A DNA stretch of 64,000 nucleotides, from NCBI RefSeq assembly GCF_027587375.1, contig NZ_JAMXIC010000002.1:1-64000 (forward strand). Direction: 5' to 3'. Shown one piece after another: positions 7,911 to 16,036 of this stretch. The notes under the pieces were generated by a model. That model was given only the letters and a program-made list of their open reading frames with translations, was not told the origin of the DNA and did not search any database. Source of the stretch: Arthrobacter sp. B2a2-09. Its GTDB lineage: Bacteria; Actinomycetota; Actinomycetes; Actinomycetales; Micrococcaceae. The stretch's first letter is position 1, and each line of letters opens with the position of its first letter. Made by a program: the position numbers and the translations under genes.

Positions 7911-8737
7911 TGGGAGATCCGTTCCATTGCTTCGTCGAGCCAACCCTTCAGTTGTCTTGTTTCAGGTTCAAGCAGGGCATCGTCGTCGTTGGGAAGAAAC
8001 TCCAGCAGCAGGTCCGTGACTCGCGGCAGGCTTACCACACTGCGCGTGACCTCCCGCCACATCTCCTCGCGGGTGTCGAGCAGATGCCGTTCGAACTGGG
8101 CTCCCCAGGAGAAGACATGTACCGTCGAGACCAGGTCGCCCAACCGCCTTAGGTCCTCTATGGCTTCAAGATCTGTCGCGCCGATGCGGGGTTGCCAGTA
8201 GGCGGAAGCCCCATCTGTGTCAAGGTCCTCAAGTAGGCGCAGGGTGGAATCGACAGTGTCAGTGAGGGTGCCGAGGTGGAATTCGATGGCGGTCTCCAGC
8301 CCGGCGCGGGAAGCTTTCCGGTGCATCTCCGCCAGAGCCTGAGTTGTGCGTGCTCGCTCCTCGGAGTCTGGATGTGCGGAGCCTGTCGGCCCCGCCCAGA
8401 CGCGGATGCGGGGCGCTCCCAGAGCGACAGCGGTATCGATGATGTCGTTGACCTGTTCGCCCGGAGGGTCGGACCAGGGGAAGCGAAAATATGATCCGTA
8501 GGATGCGACGGTGAGCCCGGCGGCGCGTGTCTGTGCTCCGACGCGGGCGGCGAGCTTGAGGTTCCCGGCGGACACGTGCACGTCTGAACCCCACTCGATC
8601 GATTCCAGTCCGGCTTCGACAGCGAGGTCGATCACGGTTTGGGGTTCGTGCTTTCTGAACGTCACCGAGCACAGGCCGACCCGCGGTCGGTGGCGGAGTT
8701 CAGGGGATGATTCGCTAAGCGATGGGTGCAGTTGCAC
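7907..8737 (-). CDS. sugar phosphate isomerase/epimerase-type TIM barrel protein
   Basis: A 276-residue protein of the AP-endonuclease-2/xylose-isomerase-like TIM barrel family. Markers include VGLCSVTFRKHEP, AGLESIEWGSDVHV, ETAIEFHLGTLTDT (a metal-ligand Glu) and STVHVFSWG. The GTG at 8737 follows GGAGG by six bases and overlaps the end of the beta-helix gene by 23 bases, so the genes are coupled. Members isomerise or dehydrate sugars and 3-keto-sugars. Next to a hydroxyacid dehydrogenase and an MFS carrier, it probably processes a released sugar or sugar acid. The same ribosome site and start are preserved in the broken duplicate at 33765, which supports the chosen start. Confidence 0.85.
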   Translation of the reverse strand: MQLHPSLSESSPELRHRPRVGLCSVTFRKHEPQTVIDLAVEAGLESIEWGSDVHVSAGNLKLAARVGAQTRAAGLTVASYGSYFRFPWSDPPGEQVNDIIDTAVALGAPRIRVWAGPTGSAHPDSEERARTTQALAEMHRKASRAGLETAIEFHLGTLTDTVDSTLRLLEDLDTDGASAYWQPRIGATDLEAIEDLRRLGDLVSTVHVFSWGAQFERHLLDTREEMWREVTRSVVSLPRVTDLLLEFLPNDDDALLEPETRQLKGWLDEAMERISQ

Positions 8738-10355
8738 GTTGCACCTCCAGGAGATCGCGAACTTCGCCCAGGTCGACGCCGAACGCGAGGGTTTCTGACT
8801 CAAGGTCGCCCGCGAAGTCCATGCCTGCCTGGGGCAGGATGGAGCCCGGCTTGCTCAGGCCTGTGATGCCGGCGGTGATGGACCGCGGGGAAACATCTGA
8901 GACGTCGATGCAGAGGTTGTTGCCGTTGGTCACGGCCACGCCCCAGTTCACCGTCCGTGCCCCGAAGTATGGACCTGCCGTGAGGGCCCCTCCAGGGACC
9001 GCGTCCTTGTTGGTGATGGTGATATCCGTCCTGAGGTTTTCGAAAGGCAGGGCTCGGTGCGAGTCGAACGTTCCAGTATGCAGAACGCCCCGGCGGTACA
9101 CGTTCCCGCTCGAGAGTCCCTCGACGTTGAGGCCGTGGAAATAGCTGCCCCTGACCGCGGGCGTTGAGAATTCCTCGAGTTCGAAGTCTTCTATTAGGTT
9201 GTCGTGGGATTGGGTGCGGCAAGCGACGAAGTGGTGGAGTGATCGGCCCCCCGCTGAAATGCCCGATAACGTGCAGGATTTCGCTGAGGTGAGACTGTAT
9301 GCGCAGTCAGCGTTGACAACGTGCACGTCGGTCGCCCAGCAGTCGTAGACGGCTTGGAAGCAGAGGCCATTCGAACCTGGATTGAGATTGTGCGTCGTCT
9401 GCGCCCGCAGCGCGTTTTCGATAGTAAGGCCTTCGACGCCGCTGTCGTGCACTGTCGGCCCGAGGTCTCGGAGCCGGGCAGGTGTGCCATCTCCGATGTC
9501 TGTCTTGAGTGGCTGTTCGAGCCGGATCGTCCGGGGTGAAAGGACCTCTACGACCTTGACTGGCCAGCTCCAGGTTCTGAAGTCGCTGAAGCGTTCGGGA
9601 CCGGCGATCATTGATGCCCGCCCTTCCCAGTCATAAGTTCGGGCCCCGGCGACGTCGCCGGCCATATGGCGCAGGGTCGCGTAGTCCTGCCCGATCTCGA
9701 CGTCGAGTAGCACCATATCGCCCGCCACGAGTTTCGAGGTGTCCTCAACGCTGATCACCTGTGCTCCCCGTGGTGCCGGACCGACATTGGCGAGTAGCTC
9801 GCCGGCCAGCCACCCCTCTGTGTGGCCGTCCGTGGTTGCCCAGTCGGACCGCTGGGACTGTTCGAGTCGCTCCCGGGCGATCACGAACACCTGGCCGCCG
9901 TTCCAAGACCATCCGCTCGAGATCCCGTCGGGACCGAGCGCACGGCCGAGGACATCTTCGAGCGGATGTGGGAACTCGAGAGTCGTCCTATGCTTACCGG
10001 CACCGCGAAGGACGACGTTGGAGTGACAAATGAATACGGGTCGGCTGAGCATGTAGCGCCCTTCCGCCAGTTGGAGTACGCCCCCGCCGGAAGCGCCCAG
10101 TTCGTCAAGGGCGGCCTGCATGGCCTCCGCCTGGTCTTTCTTGTCGTCGGGTCTGATGCCGTGGTGCGAGCCGTCAAACACACTCTGCGATGTCGTACCC
10201 GGGGCACCCACGCCCCGATGCCATCCTGATCGGCGCCAGTCACCGATGGTTGGATGTGAGGAGGGAGCACAGGCCCAGGCGCTGATGATCGTGGCGAGCT
10301 CAGGGGCTTGTGGTGGCCATGAAAGGTCATGCATAGTCCGTTCTCGTGCTTCCAC
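8715..10355 (-). CDS. right-handed beta-helix protein, pectate-lyase superfamily
   Basis: A protein of about 546 residues (GTG at 10355, directly after the MFS stop) or 539 residues (ATG at 10334). Both starts lack a strong ribosome site. Residues about 60-110 match the first coil of the pectate lyase 3 superfamily (FDGSHHGIRPDDKKDQAEAM, GASGGGVLQLAEGRYML, NVVLRGAGKHRTTL). The rest has short beta-strand repeats with N-x-x-I/L-ED and G-V-E-G-L-T-I-E turns, typical of a parallel beta helix. The role is likely a polysaccharide lyase or glycosidase acting on a carbohydrate. No signal peptide is seen, so it appears cytoplasmic and would act on imported oligosaccharide or glycoside. Its exact activity cannot be read from sequence. 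Confidence 0.7.
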   Translation of the reverse strand: MEARERTMHDLSWPPQAPELATIISAWACAPSSHPTIGDWRRSGWHRGVGAPGTTSQSVFDGSHHGIRPDDKKDQAEAMQAALDELGASGGGVLQLAEGRYMLSRPVFICHSNVVLRGAGKHRTTLEFPHPLEDVLGRALGPDGISSGWSWNGGQVFVIARERLEQSQRSDWATTDGHTEGWLAGELLANVGPAPRGAQVISVEDTSKLVAGDMVLLDVEIGQDYATLRHMAGDVAGARTYDWEGRASMIAGPERFSDFRTWSWPVKVVEVLSPRTIRLEQPLKTDIGDGTPARLRDLGPTVHDSGVEGLTIENALRAQTTHNLNPGSNGLCFQAVYDCWATDVHVVNADCAYSLTSAKSCTLSGISAGGRSLHHFVACRTQSHDNLIEDFELEEFSTPAVRGSYFHGLNVEGLSSGNVYRRGVLHTGTFDSHRALPFENLRTDITITNKDAVPGGALTAGPYFGARTVNWGVAVTNGNNLCIDVSDVSPRSITAGITGLSKPGSILPQAGMDFAGDLESETLAFGVDLGEVRDLLEVQRATAPIA

Positions 10356-11717
10356 TTAGCGGACCGACTTCACTTTGGTGAGAACGATGAGGCCGCCAAT
10401 TAAAGCGAGGACGCCGCCCATGAGATAGAGGATGGTGTAGTTCTTTTCGCCTCCGACGGAGCCGATTGTGATGATGAGCGTGGCTACTAGGGGCGCTATC
10501 GCGCTCGGGATCTTCTGGGCGAATGTGACAATCGCCATGTATCGGCCCGTCTCAGTGCGATTCGGCAACACGGTCAGGACGATCGCCTGATCGACGGCGT
10601 TGAAGACCGCGATTGCCAGGTTCATGAGGAGCGCGCCGGCGACAAGGGACGGGAACGAATGCGCGAATGCCTCAACAACCGCGCCCACTGCGAACAAAAC
10701 GGCACCGAACATGGTGAAGAGCTTGCGGCGGCGCAGCTTGTCTGAGAAAAATCCTGCGCCAATGGCGCCAAGTGAGGCCGCAATGATGCCGAGGATACCG
10801 ACTATCGCCACCGTCCCGGCGACTTCCCCCACGGGAAGATTGAGTCGCTGGGCATAGAAGAAAGTCGAGAACGTCGTGTTCGCGTAGAGGCCCAGAAAGA
10901 AAACGAAGCGACCGAGGAGATTCCAGGCGAAATCAGGATAAGCACGTGCGTTGAAGAAGTACTTGCCGAAAAGCATCCGCCCGGTGATGGGTTCGGTGCG
11001 GGTCTCCAAATGGCGCGAATCTTTCTCCCCGCCGGAGATCAGGAAGAACAGGAGGAACGCGATGCCGATGAGACCGGGAACAACGAAAATCAGCAGGATG
11101 TTGCGGCCCATTGCGTAGGCGATGCTGACCCCGAGAACGGGGGCGATCTGGCTCGCCAGACCCACCAGGCCGCTGACTTTGCCGCGCTGGCTATCGGGGA
11201 GACGGTCAGCTTGAACGTTTTGGATTGCCGAGATGGCGCTACCCCATCCCAAGTTCGCGAAGACCCACGCGGCGCAGACCACGACGACGTTCGGTGCGAC
11301 CGCGATGACAAGCAGAGCGGCAAAGCCCACGATCGCCCCACCAATCATGAAGGGACGGCGTCGACCCAACCGAGAACGCGTTCGGTCACTCCACACTCCA
11401 AACAACGGAGCCGTCAAGACGATAATGCCGGATGCGATCCCAGTCGCGTAGCCCAGCACTTCCTCATGGCCTGGCGCCAGCTGATCTATCCGCAACGCGA
11501 GCGAATACGTGAGCGGGACGATGTACGCCATCGACACCCCGAAATTGGCCAACACGATGAATAGGATGTGCCGCCAACTTAGGGGCATGAGTTGCGGGTG
11601 GCCAACAGGCATCGCCTCGTCCTCCGGACCGGCAGCGGTGCCGGCCGTAACCGGCTGCATCTTGAGTCCGACCCCACTGTCATCGTTCCCGGGCCTCAGT
11701 GTCATTTTGTCCTGCAT
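10356..11717 (-). CDS. MFS transporter of the sugar/glycoside (GPH or SLC45-like) type
   Basis: A 453-residue membrane carrier with about 12 predicted helices. The cytoplasmic loop motif WSDRTRSRLGRRRPFM between helices 2 and 3 and the second-half counterpart FSDKLRRRKLF mark an MFS protein. LADFG-like LANFGVSMAYIVPLTYSLAL in helix 1 resembles sugar cotransporters. It is closely similar in layout to the MFS proteins at 47272 and 56971; all three share the APGHEEVLGY/AP-type loop and the QKIPSAIAP-like motif. It is the first gene of a leftward operon with the beta-helix, isomerase and dehydrogenase genes. The shared upstream region with the divergent PTE gene carries class A and class B palindromes. 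Confidence 0.85.
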   Translation of the reverse strand: MQDKMTLRPGNDDSGVGLKMQPVTAGTAAGPEDEAMPVGHPQLMPLSWRHILFIVLANFGVSMAYIVPLTYSLALRIDQLAPGHEEVLGYATGIASGIIVLTAPLFGVWSDRTRSRLGRRRPFMIGGAIVGFAALLVIAVAPNVVVVCAAWVFANLGWGSAISAIQNVQADRLPDSQRGKVSGLVGLASQIAPVLGVSIAYAMGRNILLIFVVPGLIGIAFLLFFLISGGEKDSRHLETRTEPITGRMLFGKYFFNARAYPDFAWNLLGRFVFFLGLYANTTFSTFFYAQRLNLPVGEVAGTVAIVGILGIIAASLGAIGAGFFSDKLRRRKLFTMFGAVLFAVGAVVEAFAHSFPSLVAGALLMNLAIAVFNAVDQAIVLTVLPNRTETGRYMAIVTFAQKIPSAIAPLVATLIITIGSVGGEKNYTILYLMGGVLALIGGLIVLTKVKSVR

Positions 11718-11828
11718 TTTTGTTCGACTCCTTCGTCTAAGCGGAGGTGCGGCAGCGGTGCCGCACCGGACCGTGTGTCACCTCACACCAAATACCGTCA
11801 AAAAAGTGAACCACAGTGGTAACTTAAA

Positions 11829-11842
11829 GGCAAGCGTTTTCC
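11829..11842. promoter_or_regulatory. LacI-type operator candidate (core AAGCGTTT)
   Basis: GGCAAGCGTTTTCC contains the AANCGNTT core typical of LacI-family operators. It lies between the divergent MFS and PTE genes, about 115 bases upstream of the MFS start. Confidence 0.45.
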
Positions 11843-11860
11843 AGGGGGGGTGAACTGCCC

Positions 11861-11870
11861 GAATCGATTC
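11861..11870. promoter_or_regulatory. class A operator candidate (GAATCGATTC)
   Basis: A perfect 10-bp palindrome with the AAYCGRTT core. It lies 58 bases before the PTE start and directly next to the class B palindrome. Confidence 0.5.
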
Positions 11871-11871
11871 C

Positions 11872-11885
11872 GTACATTGATGTAC
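11872..11885. promoter_or_regulatory. class B operator candidate (GTACA-N4-TGTAC)
   Basis: GTACATTGATGTAC is one of three exact sites of this form in the window. It lies between the MFS operon and the PTE gene, 43 bases before the PTE start. The spacing and symmetry fit a TetR-family dimer. Confidence 0.5.
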
Positions 11886-11927
11886 GATTAATCGGAATTC
11901 GGTACTCGTCCACAGAGAGGTAGACAA

Positions 11928-13019
11928 ATGAGCAGCATTACGACGGTCCGCGGAGACATTGCGCCTGAGCAACTGGGCTACACGACGATGCATGAGCATC
12001 TCAACGCCGATTTCTCCTTGATGGCGGCACTCATGGCTAGATACGGTGCTGCCCAGATTCCCGCAGAGATGCTCGCTTTGCGGCCGGACAACATGGCATT
12101 CCTCCGCGACGGCGGGTACGCGGCTTCGCAAGAGTGCGTGACCCTAGGAGATGTCGAGTACACGGCTGCTGAGCTGGGCTACTTCAAGCAGATCGGTGGG
12201 AATGCTGTGTGTGATGCATCGCCGATCGGGCTCCGCGGAGATGTGCGCGATCTGCTAGCGGCCTCCGAGAAGGCGGACGTGCACGTGGTCTTCGCAACGG
12301 GACTCTATGTTGCCGACGCGCGTCCTCAAGCCTTCCAAGACCTCAGTGAAGATGAGCAGGTGGCCTTCTTCACCAAGGAGGTCAAGGAGGGCGTAGGGGA
12401 GACGGGGATCCGCCCTGGTTTTCTCAAGTGCGCACTCTCAGTCACGGATCCCACCGCTGACCTGCAGGAGATCGAGGTCAGGACAGTCCGTGCACTGGGT
12501 CGGGTGAGTGCCGAGACCGGTCTGAGCTTGCATATTCACACGGCGTTCCCCATGTCGAACGCTCAGGTTCTTGCCGGCGTAGAGATCGCGCTGTCGACAG
12601 GGATGTCTGCCGATCGGCTTGTCATGATCCACATGGATTCCTTCTTGCGACCGTGGGGCGCGATGGACTCTTACGTCGCAGACATGTCAGTCGCCTTGAA
12701 CGTCTCGACTGATCTGCAACGGAAGGTCCTCGACCATGGGGTCAATATCGGCTTTGACTCGTGGTCGTCGACCGTGTCGATCCTTCCCAGCGACCACGAC
12801 CGAGTGAAGGGACTCGTCGACTTGTTGCGCGCGGGCTACGGCTCTCAAATCGTCTTGGGGCACGACAACGGCACGAAGTCTCACGGCAAGTCGTACGGCT
12901 TCTACGGGTTCACGAGGTTCGGTCAGTTCGTGCCGCCCATCCTCAAACAACTCGGGTTCGACGACGAGGTCTATCGTAAGCTCGTCATCGACAACCCGTC
13001 GCGGATGCTTGCCCACTGA
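11928..13019 (+). CDS. phosphotriesterase-family (PTE) metal-dependent hydrolase
   Basis: A 363-residue amidohydrolase-superfamily TIM barrel. All metal-site residues of the PTE family can be placed: His-x-His in TMHEHL (22 and 24), the carboxylated Lys in GFLKCAL (167), His in LHIHT (202 or 204), His in VMIHMD (235) and Asp in LGHDNGT (313). Family members hydrolyse lactones, esters or phosphotriesters; a lactonase or esterase role is the most natural in a catabolic island. AGAGAGG precedes the ATG. A paralogue with the same length lies at 41206-42297, where it is followed by an intact esterase gene. Here the same follower exists only as debris from 13051. Confidence 0.88.
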   Translation: MSSITTVRGDIAPEQLGYTTMHEHLNADFSLMAALMARYGAAQIPAEMLALRPDNMAFLRDGGYAASQECVTLGDVEYTAAELGYFKQIGGNAVCDASPIGLRGDVRDLLAASEKADVHVVFATGLYVADARPQAFQDLSEDEQVAFFTKEVKEGVGETGIRPGFLKCALSVTDPTADLQEIEVRTVRALGRVSAETGLSLHIHTAFPMSNAQVLAGVEIALSTGMSADRLVMIHMDSFLRPWGAMDSYVADMSVALNVSTDLQRKVLDHGVNIGFDSWSSTVSILPSDHDRVKGLVDLLRAGYGSQIVLGHDNGTKSHGKSYGFYGFTRFGQFVPPILKQLGFDDEVYRKLVIDNPSRMLAH

Positions 13020-13050
13020 TAGGGGCACTTTACGGACTGGGAAGGCGCGG

Positions 13051-13400
13051 CATGAGCATGCAATCCCCCTTCGGGGGCACGGTGCCGACGAGCACCCACG
13101 TGGGGGAATAGGACGTCCCGTTCCCCCTCCACCATCAGCTCTGAGGCGCAGGCCGCCTCGCGAAGTACGGGGCACTCGCGCCCCAGACGATGATGGACCC
13201 GAAAGTGATTCGGAAGGGTGGTCGGACTTCATGGCCCAGGGGGTTCCCGTAACAACTTGACGACCACGGCGCTGGCCCTGGGCGCCACTGGAGGCGTCGT
13301 TTCCGAAGTCCAGAGCGAGATCGAACGCGTCCTCTCAGACCGGCGGTGCGCAGCGATGGTCGCCAAGCCACTCGTGAGTGACGCTGAAGCTCCGTACCCC
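13051..13400 (+). pseudogene. decayed alpha/beta-hydrolase (HSL-type esterase) copy
   Basis: Directly after the PTE gene, the sequence from ATG 13051 aligns with the start of the intact esterase gene at 42334. The first 50 bases match almost continuously, followed by an in-frame TAG at about 13108 and then several indels. Weaker similarity continues through CCCAGACGATG-type blocks to about 13400. The gene order PTE-esterase is therefore conserved between the two loci, and this copy has been lost. No function remains. Confidence 0.75.
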
Positions 13401-13559
13401 TTCGGTCCGAACGTGTGGGCGCGGTGTTGGACGTGTACAGAACTCCTTTCGTCTGCGGACGGGACTCGCGGAGAGCGCGGGCCAAGAAGATCCATCCAAG
13501 GGGCGGGCATTCGTGCGCCGCCCCTTCCGCGTTCGAACCGGCGGCTGTGTTCGCATCTG

Positions 13560-14022
13560 CGGAATAAGGGTCATGGCCGTTCCGCCGTTCACGGAGATGA
13601 CTTGTCCGGTAATCCAGCCCGACAGATCCGACAGGAGAAACGTAGCGGTAGCGCCGATGTCCGCTGGTCCACATCATCCCGGTGGGAGTCGCCGCGAGGG
13701 TCTGTTCGCTGAATCTGGGGGAGTTTGCTTCGGTCTGTTGGGTGGGGATCATTCCGAGGGATGCGGCGCTCGCCCACACCTCTTGTTTGCTGTACTTCCG
13801 AGCGACGTGCGGTGTCGGTGCCGTGATACGGGCTTCGTTGCCGCGATTCGAGGTCGATGTTCACAATATCGGTGTCGAGCACGACCTCGCGTGGGTTGAT
13901 GTCGGCGGCGGCATTGAACAGCCCGTCGATCCGGCCGACTCGATGAGCGCGAGCGCGTTGGGGTCCTTTGCCTTTTCGCCGTCCGCGATGCCGAGCCTCG
14001 TCGCAGGCGTCGTTTTTTCAGG
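13560..14022 (-). pseudogene. decayed short-chain dehydrogenase gene
   Basis: On the minus strand this segment aligns along its whole length with the intact SDR at 24199-24966. The C-terminal VNGGTAM region lies at about 13575. The DLSGWITGQVISVNG-like part follows, and the G-R-I-D-G-L-F-N-A-A-A-D block lies near 13905-13940. Frameshifts and a deletion near 13835 break it. It abuts a TetR remnant at 14025. Confidence 0.7.
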
Positions 14023-14024
14023 CC

Positions 14025-14327
14025 ATGCTGCAGATGCTCGAGGGCGAGAGGGCACCGGCCCGAATGCTGCTCCGCGCCGATCTCAGCTGGTTGAAGTCGC
14101 TGTCGGATCGGGTCGACGCGAGCTCCGCTCCCCGGGACCGGGCTGCGCGCGGGAATAGTCCGTCGCAGCATCGACCTCTCCGACATCATGCTCGCCTTCG
14201 CGATGGCCCAAGGCGCCCTGGACGGCAGCGACGCAGCAGGTCGCGATGGCGCGTTCGAGCGAGTGGCCCGGGTGCTTCAGCACGCCTACTTCGAAGAAGG
14301 GCGCGGCCGCGAGATGCTCAGAGGCTC
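14025..14327 (+). pseudogene. decayed C-terminal half of a TetR regulator
   Basis: Read with one frameshift near 14130, the sequence gives QMLEGERAP, then DLSWLKSLSDRV, then RAGIVRRSIDLSDIMLAFAM and RVARVLQHAYFEEGR. This matches the C-terminal half of the TetR at 27321-27890 (ANMEWLKELSSRT, LEAGIVHRGVRLEDLMISFA, RVRGMLHRALF). No DNA-binding domain is left. It runs into the end of the ADH gene on the other strand. Confidence 0.7.
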
Positions 14328-14328
14328 G

Positions 14329-15345
14329 TCAGTCGAATTCGACGACGACCTTGTCGGTCGCGCCGGGGCGGCCCGCCAAGTCGATGGCCTCACCCAGTTG
14401 CGAGTATGGGAAGACATCGCTGACGATCGCGGCATACTTATCTGTGTTCTCTGCGATGTCTTTCATGACGAGTGCCATCTCGCTCGGGTGACCCATCGAG
14501 TGGACGATGGTCAGTTCCGATGGAATGAGCATCTGGAAGTCGACCGGAACTGGCTGTCGATGGATCGCCACGATGCCTAGCACTGCCCCCAGTTTCGGAC
14601 CCGCGAGAACGGTCTCGAGCACTGCAGGCACGCCTGCAGCGTCCAAATAGATGTCGGTCCCTGGGAGTCCCTGGCGCCCAAATGCGTCGGTCGCCGAGCC
14701 GTGGAGCTCCACGAGGCGGGTACGGACGTCCTCCTCCGCCGAATTGATCACCGCGTCCGCGCCAAGTCGAAGTGCCTTGTCGAGGCGATTCGCCTGAACG
14801 TCGGCTACGGTAACATGCGCTACGCCGTGACTCTTGAAAGCCAGCAGTGCGCCGAGGCCGACTGGGCCGGCTCCAAAGACGACGACTCGATGTTCCGGCT
14901 TCGGCTGGGTGCGATCCACGCAGCGGCGTGCCACGGCGATCGGCTCGCAGAGTGCGGCGACGTGCCACGGCACGTGCTCGGGGAACACGTAGACGTTCTC
15001 TCCCGCGACCGCACCCCTCACGGCGACGTACTCGCTGAGCGCGCCCTGGGGACCGCCTCCTCCTGTGATGGAGTCCGCGACCTTGGTCGGATCGAAGACG
15101 ATGCGGTCGCCGACGGCGATAGATGTCACGTCGACGCCCACCTCTACGACCTCGGCGGCCGGTTCGTGCCCGATCGGAGTTGAGGGTCGCCCCGCGGGGA
15201 TACCCCCCTCCGCGAGCGCATGCGGGTCCGCTCCGCAGATGCCGCATGCCTTCATGCGGACTAACACGTCTGCCGGGCCGATTTCGGGGATCGCCGCCTC
15301 GATGATCTCCAGCTGTCCGGGTCCTGTGATTGTCGCTACCTTCAA
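14329..15345 (-). CDS. Zn-dependent alcohol/polyol dehydrogenase (MDR family)
   Basis: A 338-residue medium-chain dehydrogenase. The catalytic domain has KACGICGADPHAL, with a zinc-ligand Cys, and PIGHEPAAEVVEVG, with the GHE motif. The cofactor domain has VVVFGAGPVGLGALLAF (GxGxxG-type). The family resembles threonine, sorbitol and L-idonate dehydrogenases, so a sugar alcohol or sugar acid is a reasonable substrate, but this is not certain. The TTG at 15345 is chosen because GGAGG lies five bases upstream and the next codons KVATITGPG match the family N-terminus. A near-match to the class B palindrome lies at 15420-15433, 75 bases upstream. A broken paralogue is at about 23.85-24.13 kb. Confidence 0.85.
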   Translation of the reverse strand: MKVATITGPGQLEIIEAAIPEIGPADVLVRMKACGICGADPHALAEGGIPAGRPSTPIGHEPAAEVVEVGVDVTSIAVGDRIVFDPTKVADSITGGGGPQGALSEYVAVRGAVAGENVYVFPEHVPWHVAALCEPIAVARRCVDRTQPKPEHRVVVFGAGPVGLGALLAFKSHGVAHVTVADVQANRLDKALRLGADAVINSAEEDVRTRLVELHGSATDAFGRQGLPGTDIYLDAAGVPAVLETVLAGPKLGAVLGIVAIHRQPVPVDFQMLIPSELTIVHSMGHPSEMALVMKDIAENTDKYAAIVSDVFPYSQLGEAIDLAGRPGATDKVVVEFD

Positions 15346-15419
15346 GGCATCCTCCGCGGAATTACGTCGTAGTCTGCGAATCGGATGGTCACCGATTTCG
15401 TCGCTGTTCGGAGTTAAGT

Positions 15420-15433
15420 GTACACGAGTGCAC
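15420..15433. promoter_or_regulatory. class B operator candidate, one mismatch
   Basis: GTACACGAGTGCAC matches GTACA-N4-TGTAC with one mismatch and lies in a longer palindrome, 15416-15437 (AAGTGT ... CACACTT). It is upstream of the ADH gene. Confidence 0.45.
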
Positions 15434-15435
15434 AC

Positions 15436-15690
15436 TTATTCAACGGCCTGCCGAAAGAAGGTGACCTTGAGAACAAGACGGGCCCCTGCGACATTAGATT
15501 CCGGATTGGCGGAAGCCTCGAGCGTCCAGCCGACCGCCTCCGGCTCATTCTTTCCCTGCCAGATGAAGGACTCGTACAAGCCGATCTTCATGACGAAGTC
15601 CCAAGCGGGCCTGGTTCGCTTGCTCGTTCGGAGCGGAGCTGCACCTGATGGGGCGCTCGCCTCATTCGCCTGAATTTGCCGCCATGGCGC
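15436..15690 (-). pseudogene. C-terminal remnant of an unidentified gene
   Basis: An open stretch of 85 codons without a start ends at TAA 15436-15438. Its last part reads WDFVMKIGLYESFIWQ, then NEPEAVGWTLEASANPES, then GARLVLKVTFFRQAVE. The pattern looks like real beta-rich protein sequence, but I do not recognise the family. It lies on the same strand as the ADH gene and ends just inside the class B palindrome. Confidence 0.35.
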
Positions 15691-15758
15691 TCAAGGCGCG
15701 GGACAGGGGCCCGAGGATGCACGTCGACCCCCGGCTCTGAGAGGGATGTGCGCCATGA

Positions 15759-16036
15759 ATGAGTTCGAAAACCTTTGCCATCGTCACCGGTGGGGCAGCG
15801 GTCTTGGTGGGTCAACGCGGTGACCTCTGGGACTGCCGATACGCCGTGTTGGACAGATTGATCCACCATGCGGAGGACCATAAGGCTGATGCGGATGCAG
15901 TCGGGCTCGATAGTCGGTCGGCTCATCAACGCCGAAGAAGTAGCTCATGCCACCGTCCACCTGGTATCGCCGCCGTCGTCCTCGACGACAGGTGTGCTGC
16001 TCGGCGTTGATGCTGGAAATGGCGCAGTGCGGGTGT
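15759..16036 (+). pseudogene. internally deleted short-chain dehydrogenase remnant
   Basis: From ATG 15759 the frame gives SSKTFAIVTGG, the start of an SDR. From about 15900, in another frame, it gives GRLINAEEVAHATVHLVSPP and then STTGVLLGVDAG, the end of an SDR. The catalytic middle is missing. The 3' part overlaps, antisense, the extended C-terminus of the LacI gene that ends at 15945. Confidence 0.65.

Noticed and set aside
13749..14189. Arg/Ser-rich open frame in the graveyard region
   Set aside because: The DNA aligns in other frames with SDR and TetR genes, so this frame is chance.
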